From Aristolochia californica (taxonomy: Eukaryota; Streptophyta; Magnoliopsida; Piperales; Aristolochiaceae), in the NCBI GenBank assembly GCA_029961685.1, contig JARWKL010000016.1, positions 5,333,207 to 5,397,206 on the forward strand: DNA of 64,000 nucleotides, written 5' to 3'. Positions 35,429 through 46,209 of this stretch are shown here, one piece after another. The translations under genes were made by a program, and so were the position numbers. How positions within the stretch are numbered: position 1 is the stretch's first letter; each line of letters begins with the position of its first letter. Below the pieces are notes generated by a model, which saw nothing but the letters and a program-made list of their open reading frames with translations, made no database searches and had not been told where the DNA came from.

Positions 35429-35571
35429 TCTTATAGAGTGAAGTATGTGAGTTGCATTATGCTCCATTATTGTCCCCCCCCCACCCCCCGTTATGATTTG
35501 CTATTAAACTGCAATTGAATTGTTCTTCTTATAGAGTGAAGTATGTGAGTTGCATTATGCTCCATTATTGT
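35429..35571. repeat. 45-bp direct repeat at the right edge of element H
   Basis: TCTTATAGAGTGAAGTATGT... (45 bp) occurs at 35429-35473 and identically at 35527-35571. A C-rich tract and about 35 bp of unrelated sequence separate the copies. Confidence 0.9.
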
Positions 35572-35687
35572 GAATGTATAGTGTTAGTCAGAAATTTTAA
35601 TTCTTAGAGCGTATGCTTTTAGGAATACAATGTTATGGTTAGTCAATTTGCGACATGATTTTGAAATCCTTAATGGATGGTTTGATT

Positions 35688-35845
35688 GATGGTACCATTA
35701 TGGAAATTTATGCTTGTTTCAGTATACTTTTAGTAAGTTCAATAAATGTATTATTGTGCTATTGTTGATGGTACCATTATGGAAATTTATGCTTGTTTCA
35801 GTATACTTTTAGTAAGTTCAAGAAATGTATTATTGTGCTATTGTC
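35688..35845. repeat. Tandem duplication, 79-bp unit, two copies
   Basis: GATGGTACCATTATGGAAAT starts at 35688 and at 35767; the two 79-bp units are almost identical. No coding role. Confidence 0.93.
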
Positions 35846-36920
35846 AATTGTGTGAATAAGCTATGTAGGAATGGGGGTTGTTCATTCTACCACCTCTATA
35901 CATTATGTATGGAATTAAAGGTACAATTGTGTGTTGAATGTTTGCCATCATAAATCTCTCTTAAGTTACTTGACATGGATTGTATTTCATTATGTCGGGG
36001 TTATAAGAATTTGTATCTCCATATGAGTTGTTCAGGTGGGAAGTTACAAAATTTATTTTGAGAAAATGTGTGAACTTGTCTTTGTGACTATGTTGGATGT
36101 TATGTATAGAAGGATCTTTATATCATCAATAAGAGAGATTTGATGTGGGATTTGGTAAGAGGTTTTGTCTCACCTAGCCTCATATAGAAATGTGAAATCG
36201 TGGGACTCTAAAATATATGGGTGTATGTGTGGACTAAAATGGTCATATGCATAAATGTGCTCCATCTCAATTGGGAAACCAGATGAGGATCATGTGGACC
36301 TTGTCAGGAAACTGACAAGATTATGTGAACTTCGTTTTGGACACCAAACTAGGGATCAAGACTTTTTGGGATGCTAATTGAGGGACAAGGAATTGACCTA
36401 GGTCATAAGGAATGGGATTCTATAGAACCAAGTTTGGAAACCAAATGCCTCACCTAGAGTGAGGAGTCAAGACCTCGTTGGATAGCCAACGAGGGTGTGT
36501 TTGAAATCACTAGTATATATATGATTTGTATTAAGTGTGCATGTTAGGTATGTCGATGTTGGGTGTTATAATGTTAGTAACTATTTATATTTTAGGTACT
36601 ATGGTGGATTATTTATATCTACTGATGTATTTGGGAATGATAACTAAATAATTGTTATGTCCTCATAAATGAGTAGATAATATTTGGAAGTTCACATTTT
36701 CTTGGGAAAGCTTGGTGGCGAGATATATTTTATAAAAACATGAGTGAATTTCATCTAGAAATTTGAATATGTTGTACTCAACATGTGTTGATTTATTGAG
36801 TATGGATTACTCTCTCTCGTTTGTTTTGAACATCATGGGTGAGAGTAGAACTTACTAGGCATTCTCTCACCCTTGTGTACGATGGTTTTTCTTTTTTTAT
36901 AGAGGAGGGAGAGGTGTTGG
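35846..36920. other. Intergenic, no gene recognised
   Basis: Mixed AT-rich DNA with no open frame of coding character. It could be old retroelement DNA, but I cannot assign it. Confidence 0.3.
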
Positions 36921-37228
36921 AAGATGGGCCCAAGCCCACATGACCAAGGAAAACCCACATATCTAAGAGTATTATAAAATGGGTCACAAGACCAAGGAAG
37001 GCCCACATATCTAAGAGTATCGTAAGATGGGTCACACAACCAAGGAAAACTCATATATCTAAAAGTATTGTAAGATGGGCCACTCGATCAAGGAAGATCC
37101 ACATATCAAAGAGTATTGTAAGATGGGCGACATGACCAAAGAAGGCCCACATATCTAAGAGTATTGTAAGATGGGTGACACGACCAAGGAAAACCCACAT
37201 ATCTAAGAGTATTGTAAGATGGGCCCAA
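36921..37228. repeat. Minisatellite, 48-bp unit, about six copies
   Basis: The unit contains AAGATGGG...CCAAGGAA..CCCACATATCTAAGAGTATTGT. Marker positions at 36958 and 37006, then near 37054, 37102, 37150 and 37198, give a regular 48-bp period. The first and last units carry GGGCCCAAGCCCA. Antisense frames through the array give repetitive peptides, but there is no evidence of a gene. Confidence 0.92.
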
Positions 37229-38186
37229 GCCCATAAGAAGTAGGACGCACCTAGTATCCTTATCACATAAGTTGGAAGATCAAGTGGGACTCACAAAGAT
37301 AACCACAAGCTAGTTGGAAGATCAAGAAGGACTCACAAAGTTAGCCACGAGCTGGCATCTTTATCTTATGGTCACATCCTCATAGAATAGTTCTAGTTTG
37401 AGTTATGTTGTCTTCTATTTATATTGAGTTATTTAATTATGCTAGGACTTATCTTTAAGTGTTAGAGTTTGGGTGTAATTGGGACAAAGGTAGTTTAATA
37501 GTAATTGAACTCTAATACTTTCCTCTACTATAGATAGAGGTTCATGTACTCTGATTATAATAAGTCAACGAAGTATTTCTTTTTCCCATAAATTCAACAG
37601 TGCAGTAGTTGTTGCTAGTGATCAAAGTCTACCATGGAAGTTACACCCAAGAGAATTGGGTAGGACCCCCAAAAAATAGAGAAGAGAATATACTTATGTG
37701 TTGGCATGAAATTCAATTTAGATAGAATGTAAACCTTGTAAATAGAAGGACATATTGTATAGTATTAATTTTGGTATGCTATAGCTTGATATAGAAAGTC
37801 AAGGGACATGTGTTCCCTATTTTGAGTTAAATCTTTTGTTGATTTATTTCGAACATATAAATAGAAGAGATTTCAAGGGAAGGAGAGAAAAGGTGAAAAG
37901 TAAACAATTGGGAGAAAGAAGAGGAAGAGAGAGAGGCGTAAGAACCAATTTGAGCTAATAGGAAAAGGCGTGAATTTTCTATCCTATGTTTTGTATTTGT
38001 ATTTATAGTTTTAGGAATGTGTCTACAATAATTACAATCTCATTAGTACTACATGTTTAAAAAAACACATAAGAGGATATATACCTATTTGCTTAATTAT
38101 AATTCTATACTATCTCTTTGAAAATTTTTAGTTTTTACTAGTTATGCCGTTCTTACACCCATGGGTGTCTTTTAACATTTCCCCTA
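37229..38186. other. Intergenic, no gene recognised
   Basis: AT-rich DNA between the minisatellite and PIF element A. No coding sequence or clear element ends. Confidence 0.3.
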
Positions 38187-39299
38187 GGGGGGGCTAGTCC
38201 ACAATAAAGTGGAATGAATTCCCCCCGCATTACCTAGTTCATCAAAAAACTGACGTTAGTGTAAAAAGACTTGAATTGAAGTGAGATTACACCATTTCAT
38301 CTGATCAGGAAAAAACGGAGGAAAGTTGATTCCTACCTTTTTTGCGATTCATCGACTTTCCATGCACGACAGCTTTGCTTCTCCCCCCCCCCCCGAAAGG
38401 AAAAATTTCTCCTCATTCGCTATTCTCCTCTTCCTCTCCCTCGGCCTTCGTCTCCCGACGATTTTTTTCGCCCCATCTTCTTCCTCTCGTCTTTGCTCTC
38501 TCTACTCCCTCTGCTTTCTCTCGTCATCTCTCGTTTTCGCTCTCAGTTTTCTCTTGTCATCGCTTGATTTTTTTTTGCCCCATCTTCTTCTTCTCTTCTA
38601 CGCTTCTCCTCTCCGTTTCTCTCTCTGCCTCACTCTTCCTTCTCCCTCTCTCGTCTCCCTCTCTCTTTTCCCTCTCGGCCTCCCTCTCCCTTCTCGTTCT
38701 CGCTCTTGTCTTTCCTCCTCCCCTGATTTCCTTCGATTTAACCTATTCTGGTTTCAATATCCTTTGATCTTCTACGATTTTTGATAGTTAGGCGTCAATT
38801 TCTTCGATTGGGCTTAGATTTCCCCATTCGGCAGTGTTTTCCCAAATTTCAGAAGGTAAACCGAAACCCTAATTTTTTTTTTCAACTAATTTAGTGTTGT
38901 ATTTGATTTAATTTTAATTTCTGTGCGTAATTTATCTTGATTGTGGCCTAATTATGGGATTTAGGTTTCAATTTCGTCTTGATAGGGTTAATTTTGGGAT
39001 TAGAGTTGGGGTTTGGGACTTTTAGGGTTATAATGTCTAGGGTTTAGTCTTTAGGTCTGGAATTAGGGTTTATGTTTTTTTTTTTAAAAAAACATATTTT
39101 TTAGGGTGATGGTGTTTTAAGTTCTTAGGGTTTAGTGTTTGGGGCTTTTAGAGGTTTTAAGGTCTAGGGTTTATGGTTTGGGGCTTCTGGGTCTAGGGTT
39201 TAGGGTTTAGGGTTTGGGACTTTTAGGGGTTTTAAGGACTAGGGTTTAGGGTTTATTTTAATTTGTAGGGTTTTCAGTTAGGGTATAGGATTTAGAGGG

Positions 39300-40150
39300 T
39301 TTAGTCCAATTCAAACAAGGCTTATGATGTACGATTTGTAGTGCGTGCGAAGTCATATGTGGCTCTACCAATGGTGTTCGGTGAATTTAGCTTGATGAGT
39401 TAGTTTTTGTATTGTTCTAGTAATTTACAATGAAATTAGTTCAATTAATTTGAAAATGTTTTAGAATGTTGCTGAATATGTTTCAAGTGCTATGGAATAT
39501 TTTTGCGATGTGGTGAGGAGATTTTGGAGTTATAAATATCCACCACTTGGTCCAATTCAAACAAGGTTGTGTCGCCTATACGGGCGTCCATTAGCCAACG
39601 AAACCTGACCCCCATCAATGACGATGTACGATTCGTAGTAACTGCGAAGTCATATGGGGCTCTACCAGGGGTGTTCGGTGAATTTGGACTTGATGAGTTA
39701 GTTTTCTCATTGTTCTAGTAATCTGCAATGAAATTAGTTTGATTAATTTTGAAATATTATAGAATATTGTTGAATATGTTTGAAGTGCTATGGAATATTT
39801 TTGCAATGTGGTGAGGAGATTTTGGAGTTATAAATATCCACCACATGGTCCAATTCAAACAAGGCTGAGTCGCCTACACGGGCGTCCATTAGCCAACGAA
39901 ACCTGACCCCCATCAATGACGATGTACGGTTCGTAGTGACTGTGAAGTCATATTGGGCTCTACCAGGGGTGTTCAGTGAATTTGGACTTCATGAGTTTGT
40001 TTTTGCATTGTTCCAGTCATCTGCAATGAAATTAGTTCGATTAATTTTGAAATATTTTAGAATGTTGTTGAATATGTTTTAAGTGTTATGGAATGCTCTT
40101 GTCATATGGTGAGGAGATTTTGGTGTTATAAATATCTACCACATGGTATT
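39300..40150. repeat. 298-bp tandem repeat, about 2.8 copies (element A)
   Basis: CGGGCGTCCATTAGCCAACG occurs at 39581 and 39879, exactly 298 bp apart, with a partial first copy starting TCCAATTCAAACAAGG near 39304. It is the reverse complement of the array in element B and lies directly upstream of the SANT pseudogene. Confidence 0.92.
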
Positions 40151-40255
40151 TTGTTATTTGTTGGTTGTATTTCAGTGTGTCCCTAGTTACTACGACGGGT
40201 AATGGTTGTCTGATAAAAAAAAATCTATGAGGACCATCTCGGATCTAGATTATAA

Positions 40256-41156
40256 ATGGCTGGAAGAAGACAACAAACTCCTCGATCATATGACATTTGG
40301 ACCTTCGATGATGACAACAAAATGCTCGGTCTCTTGGTTGAGCAAGTCAACATGGGGAATAGGATGCCCAATGGGGTTTGAAAGCATGAAGTATATTTGG
40401 ACTGTGTCAATAGATTCAATAAAGATACAACTAATAAAAAAGCTATTGAGCAGCTCAAGAATCGAACAAGATTATGGAAGAAAACTTACCAAGCAGTAAC
40501 GAGTTGTCTCAACACTAGTGGGTTCGGTTGGGATGCAACCACACATCGAGTTACTGCATGTCATTCTGTATGGCAAGACTATATCAAGGTCAGTAAATTA
40601 TGATTGACTGTAAAACATTTTGTATGTTTTCCGCATTACTAGGACTCCATTCCAAGTCATCTAAATGATGTTTTATCCTTGTAGGAGCATAAAGAAGCTG
40701 AAAAAGTATAGACAACAAGGCTGCCCTCTTTATGACAAATTGGTTTTGGTAGTGGGAAACTCAATAGCCATGGGGAGAGCAAGTCAAAATGACGAAGACA
40801 TGTGCAATGATGTCCAACATGAGGAAGAAAATTCATGCTTGGACATGCTCGAGGATGTCGATTTAGGTAGAGATACTCCTTCGCCATTCTTTACAGAAAA
40901 TGAGTCGGCACCTGATCAGTCTCCAAGTGATGAGGTTCGATCAGCAAGTGAAAATTTGGATGAAGATAGCGATGATAGCGATGATTTTGGGGATGAAGGC
41001 AACCTATTAACAACAATGCGGAGGCGTCGTGCATTAGAATCCACTAGAGCTGTACAATTTCGAGATGCCATAACAATTAGCATGTGGAGTGATTATTTGT
41101 GGTTGTACTTTATTGCATTTGAATATGTATGTTGTCGTTCGTATGCACTAAACTAG
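40256..41156 (+). pseudogene. SANT/Myb-like PIF accessory gene, broken and fused to the transposase tail
   Basis: Exon 1 (40256-40588) matches the intact copy at 46105-45773 but has TGA at codon 42 (40379-40381) where the intact copy has Trp. Exon 2, after an acceptor near 40684, has a one-base insertion in the A-run of GCTGAAAAAGTA that shifts the frame. It then stays open to a point where SANT-protein sequence jumps, in frame, to the acidic C-terminal tail of the transposase (after APDQSPS). The final stop is also lost, so the frame runs on to 41154-41156. It is a two-gene internal-deletion product. Confidence 0.85.
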
Positions 41157-42459
41157 TAAGTTGATTATGTTAAACGCAGAAACTAGTTGATAAAAATAAT
41201 TTACGTTAATTATATTCTTTTTTTTATATACTTTTTTTCACGTGTTTACAATTTATTCTAGTCACACGTAATTAGTATATTAATTTATAATAAACTGTAA
41301 TAATTAATTGATTTGATTATCCAATTGCTATAATTAATTAAACAAATGGTTTTACATTTTGTGTTAATATTTTATTAATTATAAATGCTTAAAAAATTAA
41401 TTGGTTTAATTATCCATATAATTTAACCATTAGTTTTTCATTTTGTGTGAATATATTATTAATTAATAATATTTAAAATAAATATGATGTTATTGATAAA
41501 TTAATATATTTATTAATTTAATATGTATTTTTTATTTTGCATTAAAATAGTGATTTTTAATTTTAAACTATATCTTATGTTATTACAAAATAATTTTATT
41601 TTTATTATATTCACTTATGTTATTTTTAACTTTTTTATTAATTTAAAATAATTTATTCTAGTCACACGTAATTAATATATTAATTTATAATAAATTGTAA
41701 TCATTAATTGGTTAAATTATCCAATTTCTATAATTAATTAAACCATTAGGTTTATTTATTATATTCTCTTATGTTATTTTTTAATTTTTTAATTAATTTT
41801 GTCTAATTAATTCTAGTCACACGTAATTATTGTTTTAATTTATAATAAACTATAATCATTAAGTAATATAATATAATTTTTCATTAATTAGGATATTAAT
41901 ATATTGTGGACTACACGTTAAATCACTTATAAGTGTAGTAACCACATTTATTTTGGTTAATTATATGTTTAGGTATATATTCTATTTAGTATATTATAAA
42001 AGGTTACTAATTCTCTTCTTTATATCATACTTTTCATTTGGGGGCACTAACACTGAAATTTGTTTTCCAGCCACTTGAACTCGTTTACACTACCCAAAGA
42101 TGAGTTGAAGTTGAATCAATTCTTTTTACTTCAATTCAAGTTCATTGTGATTGTCTTACTTTGGCTCATCTTGTTCTTGTTCACATCTTACTTATAATCT
42201 TCGGGGGGGTTAGTCCACAATGGAGTGGAAATGAAGTGGAAAATTGAATTGAAGTGAGATGAATTGTTTCCACTTCAAGTCATGTTTGGGTGTTAGTCCA
42301 GGCCAGTTGAAGTGGCTGGAAAACAGATTCCAGTGTTAGTGCTTGGAAAACAGATTTCAGTGTCCTTTTCTAGATAAATGATTATAGTTTGTTATAAATT
42401 AAAACAATAATTACGTGTGACTATAATAAATTATATAAAATTAATAAAAAATTAAAAAT

Positions 42460-43240
42460 AACATAAGAAAATATAATAAATAAACCTAATGGTTTAATTA
42501 ATTTTAGCAATTGGATAATTAACCAATTAATGATTACAATTCAATATAAATTAACATACTAATTACGTGGGATTAGAATAAATTATTTAAAATTAATAAA
42601 AATTTAAAAATAACATAAGGGAATATAATAAATAAACCTAGGTGTTTAATTAATTATAGCAATTGCATAATTAAACCAATTAATGATTACAATTTATTAT
42701 AAATTATTATACTAATTATGTGTGATTAGCATAAATTATTTAAAATTAATAAAAATTTAAATATAACATAAGGGAATATAATAAATAAACCTAATTGTTT
42801 AATTAATTATAGCAATTGCATAATTAAACCAATTAATGATTATATTTAATTATAAATTATTATACTAATTATGTGTGATTAGAATAAATTATTTAAAATT
42901 AATAAAAATTTAAATATAACATAAGGGAATATAATAAATAAACCTAATTGTTTAATTAATTATAGAAATTGCATAATTAAACCAATTAATGATTACATTT
43001 TATTATAAATTATTATACTAATTATGTGGGATTAGAATAAATTATTTAAAATTAATAAAAATTTAAAAATAACATAAGGGAATATAATAAATAAACCAAA
43101 TTGTTTAATTAATTATAGCAATTGCATAATTAAACCAATTAATGATTACATTTTATTATTAATTATTAAACTAATTACGTGTGAGTAGAATAAATTATTT
43201 AAATTACATAAAACAGTTAAAAATAACATAAATGAATATA
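42460..43240. repeat. 153-bp AT-rich tandem repeat, about five copies
   Basis: AACATAAGGGAATATAATAA recurs at 42460 (variant), 42612, 42765, 42918, 43071 and 43225 (variant), with spacings 152-154 bp. Each unit contains TTTAATTAATTATAGCAATT and ATTAAACCAATTAATGATTA. It lies between the left TIR and the 3' end of the transposase gene of element B. A looser version occurs in element A (41250-41900). Confidence 0.93.
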
Positions 43241-43431
43241 ATTAATAAATAAATTATTTTGTAATAACATACTATATAGTATAAAAATACTTAATAAATA
43301 AAATTAAAACAAAAAGGTATAAAATGACAACAACCAATATAATTAGAGTTTGTGCATTTAACATCATCAACTGACTAGTTTAGTAGATACGAACGACAAC
43401 ATACATGTTCAAATGCAATAAAGTACAACCA

Positions 43432-44809
43432 CTAATAATCACTCCACATGCTAGTTGCTATGGCATCTCGAAATTGTGCAGCTCTAGTGGATTCTAATGC
43501 ACGACGCCTCCGCATTGTTGTTGATAGGTTGCCTTCATCCCCAAGATCATCGCTATCATCGCTATCTCCATCCAAATTTTCACCAGCTAATCGAACCTCA
43601 TCACCTCCTCCGCCTACCTCATCATTGGAATCATCATCTTCCAATTCAAACATATCATTGTAATCCTCTTTACGTATATAATTGTGTAATATACAACAAG
43701 CTATTACAATTTTCATCTGGATCTTATAAGAAAAGGGAGGAGCAACTTTCAACATTTGGAATCGAGCTTTTAAAACACCAAAAGTTCGTTCAATAGTATT
43801 TCTCAAAGATGAGTGCCTTCGGTTGAATAGCTCTTTATCATTTCTAGGAAGGTTGTCTCCAAATTCTTGTAGATGATAACGAGTTCCTCGATATGGAGCC
43901 AAAAATCCTGACATATTTGCATAACCAGCATCGACTAGATAATATTTACCTACAATACAAAATATTTTTCACATAAGATAATTGAAAAAAAATAAAAAAA
44001 AATACTACATAACAATATATTATTTACCTTCAGGTACACAAATTCTATTTCGGCGAGTCAATGCGTCCTTCAATACACGGGAATCAGCTGCTGATCCCTC
44101 CCATCCAACAAGTACATAAGTGAATTGCATATCAAATGTACATGCTGCCATCACATTTTGTGAGAGATAGCCTTTTCTGTTCTAGAACCTTTGTTGTTCT
44201 TCAAGTTGGATGTTTGCTTTGATATGAGTTCCATCAATAGCCCCAATACAATCCTAATTATATCATTTCAATTAATACAAGTAACTCTAAATATTAATCT
44301 AAAATTGTTCATTATATGTCAAGTGATGTTACATTAAAATACGGATTAAACATTGGATTGTTTAAAATCTTCGAGTGAGTCCGTTCTGAAGGCCGTTTGA
44401 TGTAATCAGGCCGAAGTTTGATAATAGCATTCAACACCTTATTGAAATACCTACTTATAGTCCAGTTTGATCTATCAAACATCTCTGTTGTGACACTATA
44501 CGCTTGTCCTTGACCAACAGTTAAGAGAAAATATGCAAGTTGTTCTTCCACTGAGATGGTCTTTGTAGGTGATAAAAATCCTTTGCTATAAAGTATCTCT
44601 GCCATTTTTTTAAACACAATTTGATTCATCCTGTAAACTTTTCAAAATTTAACAGGTGATTTCGCTAATGCCTTTTGTAAATAAATCGAACCACCTATCC
44701 CACGAGGACGTAATGTATGTCTAGACCTATGGTTCATATAGTATATTCCCATCATGTACATAAGACATGTCAATAAAATCATCATTGTATTCCTATTTTC
44801 GTCTTCCAT
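43432..44809 (-). pseudogene. PIF/Harbinger DDE transposase (HARBI1-like nuclease) with two in-frame stops
   Basis: Exons on the minus strand are 44809-44333, 44253-44028 and 43949-43432, with GT-AG introns and phases that agree, giving 407 codons. The superfamily motifs are clear: VEEQLAYFL helix region, first Asp in GAIDGTHI, second Asp in WEGSAADSRVL, then LVDAGYAN, and Glu in LRNTIERTFGVLKARF, followed by an acidic tail ending MWSDY. TGA at 44644-44642 and TAG at 44184-44182 interrupt it. Otherwise the frame is preserved. In active elements this protein cuts and joins DNA at TWA/TNN targets together with the SANT partner. Confidence 0.88.
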
Positions 44810-45121
44810 GGAAACCTGCAAATACAATCACCACAACCATAATAACGACTTCAACAATAATTCCTGTTTCTTCATAATATCATCAACACAAAAACATACC
44901 ATGTTCTTCAATCATAACCTATTTTTAATCACACCTATATAAAATCATCTCCAATCACACACCCACAACATTCATCCACACAATAAGAACACGACAATCA
45001 TGAAAACCCAAATCTTAACCATAATAAAATTCATAATCTATCAATGATACGTCTTACAAAGTCATAATTAAAAAAACATAATTAAACTTCAAAACAATCG
45101 TCCCAAAATACATAATGTACT

Positions 45122-46105
45122 TCAAAGTATTGACTCCATTTCACCAGCACAATATTTAAGCCAATTAATTCGCTCTTCCACTGGCAGCTTCGTAAACATG
45201 TCCTTCTTCATTGGTGTATCTAACAATATAGGAGCGCGAAACTTCATCTCTACTGATAGGTCCGGGATTTCTGTGAGTGCTTCATACCAATTTTCTCCGG
45301 TGGCTTTATCATTTTTAGCTTGTAGAGATTGCAGTAGGGTGACAATTCTTGTCATTGTATCAGCGAACATAATACTATCATCAGTGGCCATTTGTGGTCT
45401 CTTTCTACGACGACTTGAACTTGACGGGTTAGTACTTGGAGACTGATCAGGTGCCGACTCATTTTCTGTAAAGAATGGCGAAGGAGATTCTCTACCTAAA
45501 TCGACATCCTCGAGCATATCCACGTGCTCATTTTCTTCCTGATGTTGGACATCATTACACATGTCTTCGTCAGTTTGACTTGTTCTCCCCATGGCTATTG
45601 AGTTTCCCACTACCAAAGCCAATTTGTCATAAAGAGGGCAGCCTTGTTGTCTGTACTTTTCAGCTTTTTTATGCTTCTACAAGGATAAAACATCATTTAG
45701 ACGACTTGGCATAGAGTTCTAGTAATGCGGAAAACATACAAAATGTTTTACAGTCAATCATAATTTACTTACCTTGATATAGTCTTGCCATACAGAATGA
45801 CATGCAGTAACTCGATGTGTGGTTGCATCCCAACCGAACCCACTAGTGTTGAGACGACTTGTTACTGTTTGGTAAGTTTTCTTCCATGATCTCGTTCGAT
45901 TCTTGAGCTGCTCAACAGTTTTTTTATTAGCTGTGTCTTCATTGAACCTATTGACACAGTCCAAATATACTTCATGCTTCCAAACCCCATTAGGCATCCT
46001 ATTCCCCATATTGACTTGCTCAACCAACAGATCGAGCATTTTGTTGTCATCATCGAAGGTCCAAATGTCATATGATCGAGGAGTTTGTTGTCTTCTTCCA
46101 GCCAT
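45122..46105 (-). CDS. SANT/Myb-like protein of PIF/Harbinger element (accessory ORF)
   Basis: Two exons, 46105-45773 and 45676-45122 (intron GTAAGT...TTGTAG), encode 295 aa without interruption. Residues about 10-110 form a Myb/SANT-like trihelix domain of the type found in plant PIF/Harbinger ORF1 (WTFDDDNKMLDLLVEQV, NRTRSWKKTYQ, GFGWDATTHRV, VWQDYIK). The C-terminal part has an acidic segment, a Ser/Arg-rich nuclear-signal-like RRRKRP, and a final helix-rich region. In PIF/Pong elements this partner binds transposase and DNA and brings the transposase to the nucleus. It is the only intact transposon gene in the window. Confidence 0.9.
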
Positions 46106-46209
46106 TTATAATCTAAATCCGAGATGGTCATCATAGAAATTTTTTTTATCAGACAACCATTACTCGTCGTAGTAACTAGGGACACATAGAAACACAACCA
46201 ACAAATAAC

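Larger units (their letters stand above)
31229..35430. mobile_element. PIF/Harbinger element H, divergent, hosting a nested element
   Basis: Begins GGGGTTAGTCAATATTGAAT directly after the TTA shared with element G. Ends GTTGACTAACCCACCCACCCC...CTC before another TTA (35431-35433). Between these ends sits nested element C. After the nested element the H left arm appears to resume with the family palindrome (CACTGGAAAATAGATTCCAA, 33816). The GC-rich part at 34900-35260 again shows purine-rich composition. No transposase of its own is visible. The left-right pairing is inferred from arm order and the TTA flanks. Confidence 0.6.
38187..42150. mobile_element. PIF/Harbinger element A, internally deleted
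   Basis: Left end GGGGGGGCTAGTCCACAA at 38187, nearly the reverse of the right end of element B. Then come a pyrimidine-rich leader (38390-38720) ending at a donor TTTCAGAAG|GTAAACC (38855/38856), TTTAGGG-rich DNA (39050-39290), the 298-bp repeat (39300-40150), a broken SANT gene, and AT-rich DNA ending in the family palindrome (about 42055) near a degenerate right end at about 42150, where the expected GTGGACTAACCC is lost. Its genes run on the plus strand, opposite to element B. About 3 kb relative to B is missing, mainly most of the transposase gene. Confidence 0.75.

Noticed and set aside
39050..39290. Interstitial telomere
   Set aside because: Only a few exact TTTAGGG units, within the transposon leader intron.
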